Counted from the first letter of the stretch, positions 35,243 to 44,526 are shown. The stretch is 64,000 nt of DNA from Chryseobacterium aquifrigidense (GCF_006716485.1 NZ_VFPD01000003.1:361053-425052), one strand, 5' to 3'. The notes: a model not told the origin generated them from the sequence alone. Program-made: numbers and translations.

Positions 35243-35530
35243 TTAAATAATATTGGTGGTATAAATCTGTGGTTTTTCCTGAAGCTTTTCATCCACCAAA
35301 GCTCCGAAAGCCTGGATGTAAGGTTGCTGGTTGTGCTGATCCAGACCTTCTTTACTTTTCCAGATTTCGTAGAAAACAAATTCGTTTTTGTCTTCAATTC
35401 CCTGATGAAGGCTGTAAAGCTCACATGCTTCTTCTTTTCTTGTTTCTTTTACCATATTCTGAAGAACTTCCGATACTTCTGCCTGATGTTCTTCTTTGGC
35501 TTTTATAATGGCTGTAAGATGAATTTTCAT
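35243..35530 (-). CDS. Antibiotic-biosynthesis-monooxygenase (YgiN-like) domain protein
   Basis: I start at 35530 (MKIHLTAIIKAKEEHQ), giving 95 residues of the ABM ferredoxin-like fold: ETRKEEACELYSLHQ and EFVFYEIWKSKEGLDQH. These small dimers are heme, quinol or small-aromatic monooxygenases. The start abuts the epimerase stop, and its stop lies 2 bp before the DJ-1 gene, so it is part of an operon. Confidence 0.88.
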   Translation of the reverse strand: MKIHLTAIIKAKEEHQAEVSEVLQNMVKETRKEEACELYSLHQGIEDKNEFVFYEIWKSKEGLDQHNQQPYIQAFGALVDEKLQEKPQIYTTNII

Positions 35531-35531
35531 A

Positions 35532-36416
35532 TTAAATAAAATTTTCAATTGAGTTATAAATTGGTTTCCATTCCAGTTCTGTTCTGGCTTTGTCTGCGCT
35601 GCATATACTGTTGGATGCAAAACCGAAATAGCCTCCCGCAGGACCGAAATTATCAACGGCATCCTGTATACTTAAAGACTGTGCCGGTTCCAGATTATAT
35701 TTTTTACTGATGATTTCTGCAATGTTTCTTAAAGATGAAGCACCGTTTTCTGCATAATAGATAGACCCTTCTTTTGCTTTTTCCAGGGCCAGTACATACA
35801 GATCTGCCAAATCTTCAATATGTAAATTGGACCAGATGTTTTCACCTTCTCCAAAATAAACACCGTGCCCTTTTTTCTGAGAAAAATTAACCAATGCCGG
35901 AATCTGGATACTGTCTTTTTTTATTCCCAGACCTTCCCCGTAAACCATGGTAGGAACAATAACGATACTTCTTATATCTTTTTGAACAGACTGAAGAACA
36001 TAGTTGTTGATAAGAACCCTTGATGCCATTTCCAGTCTTGGAGTGAGAGGGAAATCTTCAGTATACACAAAATCACTTCTTTTACCATTTTCTTTACCTC
36101 CGAAAATGGCAGATCCTGAAGTAAATATGAATGTTTTACGGCTTCCTTCCATTGCTTTGATAAAATTATCCACAGCATAAGCATCATCTGCAGAATCAGC
36201 ATTGTGTATGACTGCATCAACGCCATCAACAGCTGTTTTTATTACATCTTCATTGTGAATATTCCCTACAATGGTTTTTATTCCCAATGATTCTAATTCC
36301 TGTACGTGAGCTTCGTTACGAACTAATCCGGTTACTTCATAATTTCTGTCAAGCAGTTTTTTTGCGATAGTTCCGCCTATATAGCCGGTAATACCTGTGA
36401 TCAGTATTTTTTTCAT
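35532..36416 (-). CDS. NAD-dependent epimerase/dehydratase family protein (extended SDR)
   Basis: The 294-residue protein has the Rossmann motif GITGYIGGTIAKKL (about 7-20), DAVIHNADSAD, and TSGSAIFGG where the catalytic Ser region lies; the usual YxxxK is not obvious, so it may be an atypical NmrA/SDR-like reductase. It overlaps the MdaB-type gene by 4 bp and sits in the same minus-strand operon. Confidence 0.85.
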   Translation of the reverse strand: MKKILITGITGYIGGTIAKKLLDRNYEVTGLVRNEAHVQELESLGIKTIVGNIHNEDVIKTAVDGVDAVIHNADSADDAYAVDNFIKAMEGSRKTFIFTSGSAIFGGKENGKRSDFVYTEDFPLTPRLEMASRVLINNYVLQSVQKDIRSIVIVPTMVYGEGLGIKKDSIQIPALVNFSQKKGHGVYFGEGENIWSNLHIEDLADLYVLALEKAKEGSIYYAENGASSLRNIAEIISKKYNLEPAQSLSIQDAVDNFGPAGGYFGFASNSICSADKARTELEWKPIYNSIENFI

Positions 36417-37030
36417 GATACTAATTCTGGTTTTAATTCTTTTTCAAATACGTTCCTTACATGTTCTCTGTAAAGCTTCATGTCACGCTCTATATTGGCA
36501 TTTTTCTCCACATCATGGAAGTGGAAACTTTCCATTTTCTCCAGTGAGACAAAGGCATTCATTCTATGGAAACCAAATAATGGTCCATCATCTACACTTT
36601 TTTCACTGAAGAATTCTCCAGGAAGCGTGAAAGCCGTTGCAGGAGCATTCCAGCTTGTGGTCAGCATATATTTTCTTCCGCCAAGCATTCCTCCTGTACC
36701 ATAGTTGATTTCAGGATTTTCAGCTTTTCTTCCGTCACTCATATAAATTCCCTTTGCATGACCTGCTGTGAAAACTTCATCAATATATTTTTTCAATCCG
36801 TTCGGAAGCTGGAACCACCAGATTGGGGTATGGTAAATAATGTAATCTGCCCAGACAAATTTTTGCACTTCTTCATGTTTATCATAATTTTCACTTACAT
36901 TGGTGATCTTTACTTCTACATTGTCAAATTCTTTAAGAGCTGCTAATGTATTTTCTGCAATAGTCTGATTATATTTTCCTCCGGAATGTCCGAAATTCTG
37001 TCCTCCGTTGATGATTAATACTTTTTTCAT
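36413..37030 (-). CDS. NAD(P)H-dependent quinone oxidoreductase (MdaB/flavodoxin-like)
   Basis: The 205-residue flavoprotein has INGGQNFGHSGGKYN (about 7-21; FMN/FAD phosphate site), YIIYHTPIWWFQLPNGLKKY and GGRKYMLTTSWNAP, as in modulator of drug activity B. It performs two-electron quinone reduction. It is first in the operon MdaB-SDR-monooxygenase-DJ-1. A minus-strand -7 box, CAAAGTTA (TAACTTTG), is at 37060-37067. Confidence 0.9.
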   Translation of the reverse strand: MKKVLIINGGQNFGHSGGKYNQTIAENTLAALKEFDNVEVKITNVSENYDKHEEVQKFVWADYIIYHTPIWWFQLPNGLKKYIDEVFTAGHAKGIYMSDGRKAENPEINYGTGGMLGGRKYMLTTSWNAPATAFTLPGEFFSEKSVDDGPLFGFHRMNAFVSLEKMESFHFHDVEKNANIERDMKLYREHVRNVFEKELKPELVS

Positions 37031-37277
37031 TTTTTTATGATTGTTTAAATTTTACTCTGCAAAGTTAGGATGGATGTTTGTATAATAAAAATAATATAAA
37101 TTATAGGGAAGTATTATTTAAATTATAGTTTGTCAAATTCGAAGTTTTAGGTTTAAAGTTTAAAGTTGGTCAGTTCTTTTCGCTTATGAGTTTTTAAGGT
37201 TACGGGTTGCGGGATTCGGGATTCGGGATTATGAACAATTGATGTTATGTGGAAGTTTTGTAACCAGCACTTAATCA

Positions 37278-37418
37278 TTCACTATTGACTTTGCGTAGCA
37301 AAAATTGACTATTGACGGGACTAATAGTGAATTGTGAATAGTTAGTCTAGTTTGTTTGTGAATTTTGTATATATGCTGATTCACTATTCATTTGCGCAGC
37401 AAAAATTCACCATTGACC
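37278..37418. repeat. Two direct copies of a ~39-bp intergenic repeat
   Basis: Copies at 37278-37316 and 37380-37418 share TTCACTATT, then TTGCG, AGCAAAAATT and ATTGAC with a few substitutions, 102 bp apart. Between them AATAGTGAATTGTGAATAG repeats the same words inverted. The function is unknown. Confidence 0.65.
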
Positions 37419-37478
37419 ATTTCCCTTTTCATGGTAAAATGTCATATCATATCTGACCTGAAATTCCCTTCTGTCGTG

Positions 37479-37497
37479 TAAATTTGTTTAACAAATT
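37479..37497 (+). promoter_or_regulatory. -7 box merged with a 17-bp palindrome
   Basis: TAAATTTG at 37479-37486 is an exact -7 box. AATTTGTT-T-AACAAATT at 37481-37497 is a perfect palindrome covering its end and the expected start site, 9 bp before the metallophosphoesterase ATG. The -33 element is weak. Repression by a small dimeric regulator is plausible. Confidence 0.5.
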
Positions 37498-37505
37498 GAA
37501 GGACA

Positions 37506-38252
37506 ATGATACAGATAGCCGTTTTTAGTGATGTGCATGGAAATCTTCCTGCCCTGGAAGTAGTGTTGAAGGATATTGAGAAAAGAGGAATCAGGCAGAG
37601 ATTTTGTTTAGGAGATCTTGTGGACTTCGCACCCTGGGGAAACGAGGTGATTGAGAAGATCAGAAGTCTGAACATTCCTTGTTTAATGGGAAATCACGAT
37701 GAAAGAATTGCTTTTAATATTCCTGTTGTTCCTTTGGCTAAGCACTCAGGAGAAGAGACGAATGCCAGATTCATAGCGATTGATCATTCTAAAAAACATA
37801 TTACAGAAGAGAACAAAAAGTTTTTATCAGAGCTGCCTTTTCATTTAAAATTAAACTATAAAGTAGGGGAGAAGCACTGGAATATTCAATTGGTTCATTC
37901 CAGTTTATCAAGCAATGACACCTATTTGTATGAATCAGAAAAGGATGAGATTTTTACTGATACGCTGATAGACTCTAAATCTGATGTTATTGTGATGGGA
38001 CATACCCATTTGTCTTTTAAAAAGCAGTTTGAAAATAAGACATGGGCAATTAATTGTGGCTCCGTGGGCCGCTCTAAAGAAGAAAACAGACTGGCTTCTT
38101 ATGTCATATTCACTTTAGATGAAGAAAAAATTACTCCGGAAATTATTCAAATACCCTATCCGATTGATGAAACGGCCCGTCAGATAAAGGAAAGCGGGAT
38201 TCCGGATTATTACGCATCATTTCTTAAAAATGAAAATGTATTAATATTATAA
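37506..38252 (+). CDS. Metallophosphoesterase (YfcE/calcineurin type)
   Basis: The 248-residue protein has the full calcineurin-like metal set: FSDVHGN (about 7-13), GDLVDF (about 36-41), GNHDE (about 62-66), VHSSLS (about 130) and GHTH (about 162-165). It hydrolyses phosphodiesters or phosphomonoesters; the substrate is unknown. It precedes a LysR regulator gene by 40 bp on the same strand. Confidence 0.92.
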   Translation: MIQIAVFSDVHGNLPALEVVLKDIEKRGIRQRFCLGDLVDFAPWGNEVIEKIRSLNIPCLMGNHDERIAFNIPVVPLAKHSGEETNARFIAIDHSKKHITEENKKFLSELPFHLKLNYKVGEKHWNIQLVHSSLSSNDTYLYESEKDEIFTDTLIDSKSDVIVMGHTHLSFKKQFENKTWAINCGSVGRSKEENRLASYVIFTLDEEKITPEIIQIPYPIDETARQIKESGIPDYYASFLKNENVLIL

Positions 38253-38292
38253 TTATTTTGTAATTTTGCATCAGAATATTAATAATTAAATC

Positions 38293-39189
38293 ATGGTCAA
38301 TTTAGAATGGTATCGTACTTTTAAGGCGATATATAAAACCGGGACATTGACGGGTGCTGCTGATGCTTTATTCATATCACAGCCGGGCGTGAGTCTGCAT
38401 TTAAGTTCTCTGGAAGCTTATGTAGGATACAAACTATTCGACAGGACCGGTAGAAAAATGATCCCTACAGAACGTGGGAAAGTATTATTTAATGCCGTTG
38501 CTGAGCCTATTACCAAACTGGAAGATGTAGAAAAAAACTTCCAGAAATCTACAGAGAAGCATACGCCTACCATCAGTGTCGGAATGTGTTTTGAAACTTT
38601 TCAGACGACGTTGGAGCAATATGTTTCTTCACTGCCTTTTAATCTGATTATCAGTTTTGGAGAATATCCGGAAATGCTTGATCAGCTGGATAAAGGAATT
38701 CTTGATCTTATCATCACTCCGAAAAAAGGGTCTTCACCCAATATAGAACATGAAGCTTTCTCTTCTGAACAGATCATTCTGGTGGGTGGAAAAGATGTAG
38801 ATGCCGCTGCTTTCAATAAAGTGTTGAAAACAAAAGATGCAGAGCAGATTGAGGAATGGCTGAAGAATGAAAAATGGTACGGAACCACCGGAGATATGGA
38901 ACACCTTTTCCAGTTCTGGACCTTGAACTTTGGTCATAAACCTAATTTCCGTCCGAATTATATTGTTCCTAATCTGAATTCAATCATCCGTTGTCTGAAA
39001 GGTGGAACAGGACTAGCGGTTGTTCCCGATTTTCTATGCAAAAATGATATTGAAAGCGGTGAGGTGAAACTGATCTGGGAAGGGAAGAAGAAACTGGAAA
39101 ACACGCTGTATTTCGGATGTCGTAAGAAAACCAATTATCAGACTGAAATAGAGCATATCAAAGGCTTATTCCGTCAGGTGATGGGTTAA
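38293..39189 (+). CDS. LysR family transcriptional regulator
   Basis: The 298-residue protein has the N-terminal LysR winged HTH (GTLTGAADALFISQPGVSLHLSSLEAYVG, quoted in part: AADALFISQPGVSLHLSSLE) and a periplasmic-binding-like effector domain (about 95-298, GTGLAVVPDFL near the end). TAATTTTG at 38262-38269 is a -7 box. It is close to the quinone-reductase operon and may regulate it, but the genes are not immediately divergent. Its 3' end overlaps a GNAT gene on the other strand by 24 bp. Confidence 0.92.
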   Translation: MVNLEWYRTFKAIYKTGTLTGAADALFISQPGVSLHLSSLEAYVGYKLFDRTGRKMIPTERGKVLFNAVAEPITKLEDVEKNFQKSTEKHTPTISVGMCFETFQTTLEQYVSSLPFNLIISFGEYPEMLDQLDKGILDLIITPKKGSSPNIEHEAFSSEQIILVGGKDVDAAAFNKVLKTKDAEQIEEWLKNEKWYGTTGDMEHLFQFWTLNFGHKPNFRPNYIVPNLNSIIRCLKGGTGLAVVPDFLCKNDIESGEVKLIWEGKKKLENTLYFGCRKKTNYQTEIEHIKGLFRQVMG

Positions 39190-39633
39190 TATAACCATAT
39201 CGCGCATTTGTAAACCGTTTTCATATATCGGATCCGGATAATTTTCAATAAAAAAATCTTTCAGTATTCCGCTTTTGATGAAACCGTTTTTCTCATAAAA
39301 TCTGATCTGTTGGAATCCGGTATCCGACGTTCCAACGGTCAGTGTTTTATAATGATATTCTTTGGCAATTTCCTTAGCTTTATTCATCAGAATACTTCCG
39401 ATTCCTTTGCTTCTATAGCTTTCAATGACTGCGATATTTTTAATTTCCAGTTCTGTATTGTTGTTTTTATATAATGCCATTACCGCAATATTTTCAGTGC
39501 AGTCATATAAAAGATAAATGTCAGATTTGAAAATATATTGATTGATAGCTTCTTTGGTTTCATCCGCCAACAGCAATAAATGATAAGGAATTTCCGTATC
39601 CGGATTTAATAAACTGAACGTAAAATTTTCCAT
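39166..39633 (-). CDS. GNAT family N-acetyltransferase
   Basis: The 155-residue protein has the acetyl-CoA binding motif SYRSKGIGSILMNKA (about 71-85) and IRFYEKNGF (about 110-118). The acceptor is unknown. It is translated together with the next GNAT gene: their ends abut at 39633/39634. Its last 24 bp overlap the end of the LysR gene, so the two cannot share an intrinsic terminator. Confidence 0.88.
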   Translation of the reverse strand: MENFTFSLLNPDTEIPYHLLLLADETKEAINQYIFKSDIYLLYDCTENIAVMALYKNNNTELEIKNIAVIESYRSKGIGSILMNKAKEIAKEYHYKTLTVGTSDTGFQQIRFYEKNGFIKSGILKDFFIENYPDPIYENGLQMRDMVILTHHLTE

Positions 39634-40068
39634 TTACAGACTCATATGAATAAGTGGGTAATCCTTTCCTGAACCATCTTTTTCTGATCTTCCGATTTTT
39701 CTGAACCCCATTTTTTCATAAAATCCAATCGCTTGTGGATTCTGTTCATTCACATCCACTTTGGTCAATCCGGTCTTTTCTTTCATAAACTGATAAAGGG
39801 TTTTTCCATATCCTTTCCCACGCACATCATCGTGAATGAAGAGCATTTCCAGGTTGCCTTCTGCTACAGATGCAAAACCTTTAGCGTCATCGTTTTCTGT
39901 GATTAAATAAACTTCCAGATTAGGAAGATAATCTCTTGGAATGGCTTCTTTAAAATAATTGAAATCCTCTTCAGCCAGGAAATCGTGGGTCGCTGTTACT
40001 GCTGACTCCCAGATTTCCATAATTCTCGGATAATCTTCTGCTGTAGCCAATCTGATATTTTGTGACAT
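39634..40068 (-). CDS. GNAT family N-acetyltransferase
   Basis: The 144-residue protein has DDVRGKGYGKTLYQFM (about 78-93; acetyl-CoA site) and AIGFYEKMGFRKIG (about 112-125). It is only weakly similar to its neighbour, so this is not a recent duplication. A minus-strand -7 box, CAAAAATA (TATTTTTG), is at 40084-40091. Confidence 0.88.
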   Translation of the reverse strand: MSQNIRLATAEDYPRIMEIWESAVTATHDFLAEEDFNYFKEAIPRDYLPNLEVYLITENDDAKGFASVAEGNLEMLFIHDDVRGKGYGKTLYQFMKEKTGLTKVDVNEQNPQAIGFYEKMGFRKIGRSEKDGSGKDYPLIHMSL

Positions 40069-40187
40069 GATTTAAAATTTAAGCAAAAATAGAGAAAATA
40101 GCGATGAAATGCCAGCAGGAGTGAAGATTTGAGGATGGAAGATGGGAGTTAGAAGTGTAGAGGGGTGGTTTTATCGGCTATTCATTT

Positions 40188-40236
40188 CCTTCCCTGAAGG
40201 GGTGGATTTTTGCAAAGCAAAAAGACGGGGTAGTTT
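40188..40236. repeat. CACCCCGTC-type intergenic repeat, copy 2 (inverted)
   Basis: Reading the minus strand gives AAACTACCCCGTC, then a TTTGC-rich middle and CCACCCCTTCAGGGAAGG. This is the same layout as 34341-34396 with diverged loops. No gene lies in 40069-40353. Confidence 0.55.
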
Positions 40237-40353
40237 AAAAAAGTAATACAAGAGCAGTCTGTTACATAAAACAGTAAAATTGGTAAGCAGAATTTTCAAT
40301 TTTTTATTGCAAATTTGTTTATCACTTTATATTAATCATTAAAATAAAGACTT

Positions 40354-41229
40354 ATGCAAAAGAAAACCTATACAGGGCACCCTGTGGTAACCTTAAATAA
40401 CGGAGTGGATATTCCTGCTTTAGGCTTTGGAGTATGGCAGATGGAAGATCTGAAGGAATGTGAAAATGCAGTAATCAAAGCTATTCAGACAGGATATAGA
40501 ATGATTGACACTGCTGCTATTTACCAGAATGAAACGGCAGTAGGTGCCGGGGTGAAAAATAGCGGAGTAGACAGAGATGAACTGTTTATCACATCCAAAG
40601 TATGGGTTCAGGATCATGGATACGAAAAGGCTAAAAGTGCTTTTCAGAGAACCTTGGACAGATTGCAGATGGATTATCTGGATATGTATCTGATTCACTG
40701 GCCTTATGGAGATTTCCTGGGAACATGGAAGGCATTGGAAGAATTATACAAGGAGGGAAAGATCAAAGCTATTGGGGTATGTAATTTTACCGTTGAGAAG
40801 CTTGAAGAACTTAAAGCAAATTCAACAGTGTTACCGGTGATTAATCAGATTGAGCTGCATCCGGTATTCCAGCAGAAAGAACTGCAGGTATACGACAGAG
40901 AAAATAATATTGTAACTCAGCCCTGGAGCCCGCTTGGAAACGGTAATACTAATCTTTTAAGCAATCCTGATCTGAAAGCAATTGCTGAAAAATATGGTAA
41001 AACCGTAGCTCAGGTAATTTTAAGATGGCACCTTCAGGAAGGATTTGTAGTGATCCCGAAATCGGTGACACCGTCAAGAATTGAAGAAAACTTTAATGTA
41101 TTTGATTTTGAACTGACAGAAAATGAAATGAATGTCGTTCGTTCTTTGGATACAGGAAAAAGATTATTCTTTGATCCTAAAGATCCGGAATGGGAACAGA
41201 AAATGCTCAATTCCGTAGCGGATATCTAA
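40354..41229 (+). CDS. Aldo/keto reductase (2,5-diketo-gluconate reductase type)
   Basis: The 291-residue protein has GFGVWQ, MIDTAAIYQNE (Asp/Tyr), FITSKVWVQDHG (Lys) and MYLIHWPYGDF (His), plus VIPKSVTPSRIEEN for NADPH. It is clearly different from the 327-residue reductase at 33333. It is monocistronic and followed by a hairpin repeat at 41251-41312 that may act as a terminator. Confidence 0.92.
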   Translation: MQKKTYTGHPVVTLNNGVDIPALGFGVWQMEDLKECENAVIKAIQTGYRMIDTAAIYQNETAVGAGVKNSGVDRDELFITSKVWVQDHGYEKAKSAFQRTLDRLQMDYLDMYLIHWPYGDFLGTWKALEELYKEGKIKAIGVCNFTVEKLEELKANSTVLPVINQIELHPVFQQKELQVYDRENNIVTQPWSPLGNGNTNLLSNPDLKAIAEKYGKTVAQVILRWHLQEGFVVIPKSVTPSRIEENFNVFDFELTENEMNVVRSLDTGKRLFFDPKDPEWEQKMLNSVADI

Positions 41230-41250
41230 TAAAAACAGAAATTAAGAATA

Positions 41251-41312
41251 TTCCCACAGTTTTCACTATTTCACAGATTACAATCTGTGTTTTCTGTGAG
41301 ATCTGTGGGATT
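41251..41312. repeat. Short CACAGAT-family inverted repeat
   Basis: TTCCCACAG at 41251 pairs with CTGTGGGA (41303-41310), and inside it CACAGATT/AATCTGTG forms a second hairpin around 41272-41289. Its ends match those of the 261-bp element at 23792-24052, so it looks like a shortened member. Confidence 0.65.
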
Positions 41313-41401
41313 TGTATTTTCATTCAGGGTGAGGAATATCATATCCTGTTGAAAATGAAGTGTTCCTATTTTTCGTACCTTTTTATTTAAAATAATTTCT
41401 T

Positions 41402-42460
41402 ATGTTCTGGCCGGATACAATCAGTAAAAAACTAGGGATAGAATATCCTGTAATTCAGGCTCCGATGTTTGGAGTGAGTACGGTACAGATGACTGTTGCT
41501 GCTTCAAAAACAGGTTGTCTGGGATCATTGGCACTGGCTGATCTTTCAGCAGATCAGTCTGTTGAATTGATCAGGGAGACAAAAAAACTGACAGATAAAC
41601 CTTTTGCAGCAAATATATTCGTCCATCAAATTCCTGAAGTGACGGATGGTTTAAAAGAAAAGTATATTAAAACCAAACAGTTTCTTGAGCAGCTGGCCAG
41701 AGAAAATGAAATTGATGTAAAGCTTCCGGAACTTGAGAAAATCAGTATCAACGGCTACCATGAACAGGTGGATGCCATCATTGAAGAAAACTGTAAAATC
41801 CTGAGTTTTACATTCGGAAATCTGGATGAACAAAGTATTCAGAAATTAAAAGAAAACGATGTTACCCTCATCGGAACCTGTACATCTGTGAATGAAGCTT
41901 TGCAGCTTGAAAAATCAGGTATTGATATTATCTGTGTTCAGGGAATAGAGGCGGGAGGCCACAGAGGAAGTTTTGAGGCGGAGAATATTCTGCAGATCGG
42001 AGGGATATCTTTGCTGTCACAGGTGTATGATCATGTGAGTGTTCCTCTGATTTATGCAGGAGGAATTTATGATGCCAAGACCTTAAAAGCTGTTAAAGAT
42101 TTAGGAGCGCAGGGCTTCCAGGTGGGAAATCTTTTATTGGCATCTCAGGAAAGTGCTTTACAGCCTTTTGAAAAGGAAAGACTGAAAAAAGTAAGAGAAG
42201 AAGACATTATTTTAACGAAGAGCTTTTCGGGAAGATATGCCAGAGGAATAAAAAATCAATTTATAGAAGCGGTTGAAAACTCAGAATATATTTTACCCTA
42301 TCCTTACCAGAACAAACTGACCAATGCGTTGCGTAAAGCAGCAAAATCTCTGCAAAATCCTGAATTTGTATCCATTTGGCTGGGGCAGTCTATTCACCAT
42401 TATAGTGAGCTTTCCACAGAAGAAATTTTGAGAAATCTGATCAAAGAATGTGAAAGATAG
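41402..42460 (+). CDS. Nitronate monooxygenase / 2-nitropropane dioxygenase family
   Basis: The 352-residue FMN-binding TIM barrel has YPVIQAPMFGVST (about 16-28), CVQGIEAGGHRG (about 178-189; FMN loop) and LIYAGGIYDAKTLK with the GGI phosphate motif (about 218-231), followed by GAQGFQVGNLLL. It oxidises propionate-3-nitronate-type compounds. It is a lone gene; its promoter is not obvious. Confidence 0.9.
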   Translation: MFWPDTISKKLGIEYPVIQAPMFGVSTVQMTVAASKTGCLGSLALADLSADQSVELIRETKKLTDKPFAANIFVHQIPEVTDGLKEKYIKTKQFLEQLARENEIDVKLPELEKISINGYHEQVDAIIEENCKILSFTFGNLDEQSIQKLKENDVTLIGTCTSVNEALQLEKSGIDIICVQGIEAGGHRGSFEAENILQIGGISLLSQVYDHVSVPLIYAGGIYDAKTLKAVKDLGAQGFQVGNLLLASQESALQPFEKERLKKVREEDIILTKSFSGRYARGIKNQFIEAVENSEYILPYPYQNKLTNALRKAAKSLQNPEFVSIWLGQSIHHYSELSTEEILRNLIKECER

Positions 42461-42532
42461 GTCAAGATAGTTTCAATTTGCCTGTAATTTTCTATTTTCG
42501 TGAAAGATAAAAACTAAAATCAGCGAAAATAA

Positions 42533-43141
42533 ATGAAATTTTCAGAGGGAATTCAGAGATCACTTCCGTTCGGCTACCTGTTTCTTGTCGTAATGGGAAT
42601 ATTAAAAGAAAGTGTCTTCTATTACCAGATAGGCATTAATATTCTAAAATACTCAACAATCATGGACATCCTGATCAGTCCGATTGCTACCTTAACAGCT
42701 CATCCTGTGATATTGATTATCCTCATTGGGATCATTATATTTTCATTTGCTTTTCCCTCTTTTTTATCAAAACAGGCCAGTAAAAATAAACGTTGGGCAT
42801 TCCAGATGGCATCTCTCAAAGGACATGAAAATATGAGCAAAGAGGCTATTGAGAATCATTTTACCAATATGTTTGTGAGGTTTCTGGCCATGATGTTGCT
42901 GTCTTTCTTTGTAGGAATAGGGCTGGGAGAAGGATTCGGGCTTACCAGAAAGATAAGGGAGAACAAACTTAAATATGACTATAAATTAAATTATGGTGAT
43001 GATAAGTTTGAACAGGTTCATCTGATAGGATCGAACAGCATGTATTATATTTATCTGGCAAAAGGAAATAAAACAATAAAAATAGCACCGTTGGGCTCCA
43101 TAAAAAATATTGAACTGACCAATAACAAGAAAATTGAATGA
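42533..43141 (+). CDS. Integral membrane protein of unknown function
   Basis: The 202-residue protein has about three hydrophobic segments (near 12-35, 58-78 and 120-142) and a soluble C-terminal part with a beta-rich stretch (LNYGDDKFEQVHLIGSNSMY). I recognise no family. It is 72 bp after the nitronate monooxygenase gene and ends at a strong terminator. Confidence 0.75.
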   Translation: MKFSEGIQRSLPFGYLFLVVMGILKESVFYYQIGINILKYSTIMDILISPIATLTAHPVILIILIGIIIFSFAFPSFLSKQASKNKRWAFQMASLKGHENMSKEAIENHFTNMFVRFLAMMLLSFFVGIGLGEGFGLTRKIRENKLKYDYKLNYGDDKFEQVHLIGSNSMYYIYLAKGNKTIKIAPLGSIKNIELTNNKKIE

Positions 43142-43152
43142 TCATAATTTAA

Positions 43153-43187
43153 TAAAAAAGCTTCAGATAAGATTCTGAAGCTTTTTG
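43153..43187. terminator. Bidirectional terminator before the convergent mpl gene
   Basis: AAAAAGCTTCAGA and TCTGAAGCTTTTT form a 13-bp stem with a short loop. It lies between the membrane protein gene (plus) and mpl (minus), which ends at 43189. Confidence 0.9.
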
Positions 43188-43188
43188 T

Positions 43189-44526
43189 TTATTTTGTTAA
43201 ATCAAGGCCACCGAAATTTCCGGAACTCATCATGAGATAAACACCATCCGTTTTATCCAATGTATCCCAATAGGCATGAAGGTCTTCAGCGTTTGTAAAC
43301 ACCTTTAAATTCTCATTCCTGAATTTTTCTTTGATGAATTCAGGTGATATTGGCTCCATTCTTTTGATCTTCAAAGCATCTTCAGAATAGAAAACTACAG
43401 CATCTTCCAGACCGTCCATCGCATGATCATATTGTTCAAGAAAGGTGGGATTTAAGCTGGAATAGGTGTGAAGTTCCAAAAATCCGTGTTTCTTATCATT
43501 TTTAAATTGTTCTGCAAATGCTTTTACAGCTGCCTTCACCTTGCTTGGTGCATGGGCAAAATCTTTGTAAAGAATTCCCTTATCTTCTCTTTCTACTTTT
43601 TCAAGACGCTTGGATGCTCCTTTGAAGCTCATGATTGCTTCATAGAAATCTTCATCCATAATACCAAGCTGCTGGCAGATATGTCTTGCTCCTTCTAGGT
43701 TCAGCAGGTTGTGTGCTCCAAAAACAGAAAGTGGAACATCACCCATTTCTGTTTTTAAATAAACTTTACCATTATTGATTTCGTACTCCGGAGTTTTGTA
43801 AGGAATCTTTCTGAAATAGTTCTCTGCATTTTCCACTACTTTCACTACTTCAGCATCCTCTTCGTTGTATACAAGAACTCCACCAGCTGTAATGCTTGCC
43901 ACAAACTTTCTAAACTGATCAATATAATCATCAAATGTTTTGAATACATTGATATGATCCCATGCAATACCACTCATTAAAGCAATATTCGGCTGATACA
44001 GTAAAAATTTAGAACGAAGATCAATAGGAGAAGAAAGGTATTCGTCACCTTCCAGCACCATGAAGTCATTATCCTGAGTCAGTTTGACCATACAGTCGAA
44101 ACCTTCAAGCTGAGCTCCTACCATAAAGTCCACGTCTTTTTGGTGGAAATTCAGAACGTGAAGAATCATTGAAGTGATGGTTGTTTTACCATGTGATCCG
44201 GCAATAACAACTCTTGTCTTATTTTTAGACTGCTCGTACAGGAATTCAGGATAAGAATATATTTTCAAGCCCAGTTCTTTTGCTCTTGCCAGCTCAGGAT
44301 TATCCTGATGTGCATGCATCCCAAGAATGACAGCATCAATATCCGCAGTAATCTTTTCCGGGAACCAGCCCATTTCCTGAGGCATAATTCCTTTCTTTTC
44401 CAAACGGGACTTTGAAGGTTCAAAAATAGCGTCATCAGAACCTGTCACCTGATATCCTTTGTCTTTTAATGCGATTGCAAGATTATGCATGGCGCTTCCG
44501 CCAATGGCAATGAAGTGGGTTTTCAA
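43189..44526 (-). CDS. mpl: UDP-N-acetylmuramate:L-alanyl-gamma-D-glutamyl-meso-diaminopimelate ligase
   Basis: The 445-residue Mur ligase has an N-terminal Rossmann domain (HFIAIGGSAMHNLAIAL), the ATP loop AGSHGKTTITSM (about 108-119), the central EGDEY (about 155-159) and a C-terminal domain. This is the Mpl/MurC group, with Mpl favoured by length and by the HFIAIGGSAM opening. It reattaches recycled murein tripeptide to UDP-MurNAc in the cytoplasm. It heads or lies within the minus-strand run mpl, lipoprotein and plsC-type genes. Confidence 0.88.
   Translation of the reverse strand: MKTHFIAIGGSAMHNLAIALKDKGYQVTGSDDAIFEPSKSRLEKKGIMPQEMGWFPEKITADIDAVILGMHAHQDNPELARAKELGLKIYSYPEFLYEQSKNKTRVVIAGSHGKTTITSMILHVLNFHQKDVDFMVGAQLEGFDCMVKLTQDNDFMVLEGDEYLSSPIDLRSKFLLYQPNIALMSGIAWDHINVFKTFDDYIDQFRKFVASITAGGVLVYNEEDAEVVKVVENAENYFRKIPYKTPEYEINNGKVYLKTEMGDVPLSVFGAHNLLNLEGARHICQQLGIMDEDFYEAIMSFKGASKRLEKVEREDKGILYKDFAHAPSKVKAAVKAFAEQFKNDKKHGFLELHTYSSLNPTFLEQYDHAMDGLEDAVVFYSEDALKIKRMEPISPEFIKEKFRNENLKVFTNAEDLHAYWDTLDKTDGVYLMMSSGNFGGLDLTK

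Larger units (their letters stand above)
37031..37505. other. Gene-free stretch with low-complexity and repeated DNA
   Basis: No gene is supported here. It holds short oligomer repeats (TTTAAAGTT type, GGGATTC x3), the direct repeats at 37278-37418, the minus-strand -7 box of the MdaB-type gene (37060-37067) and a palindromic promoter near 37479. Confidence 0.7.
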
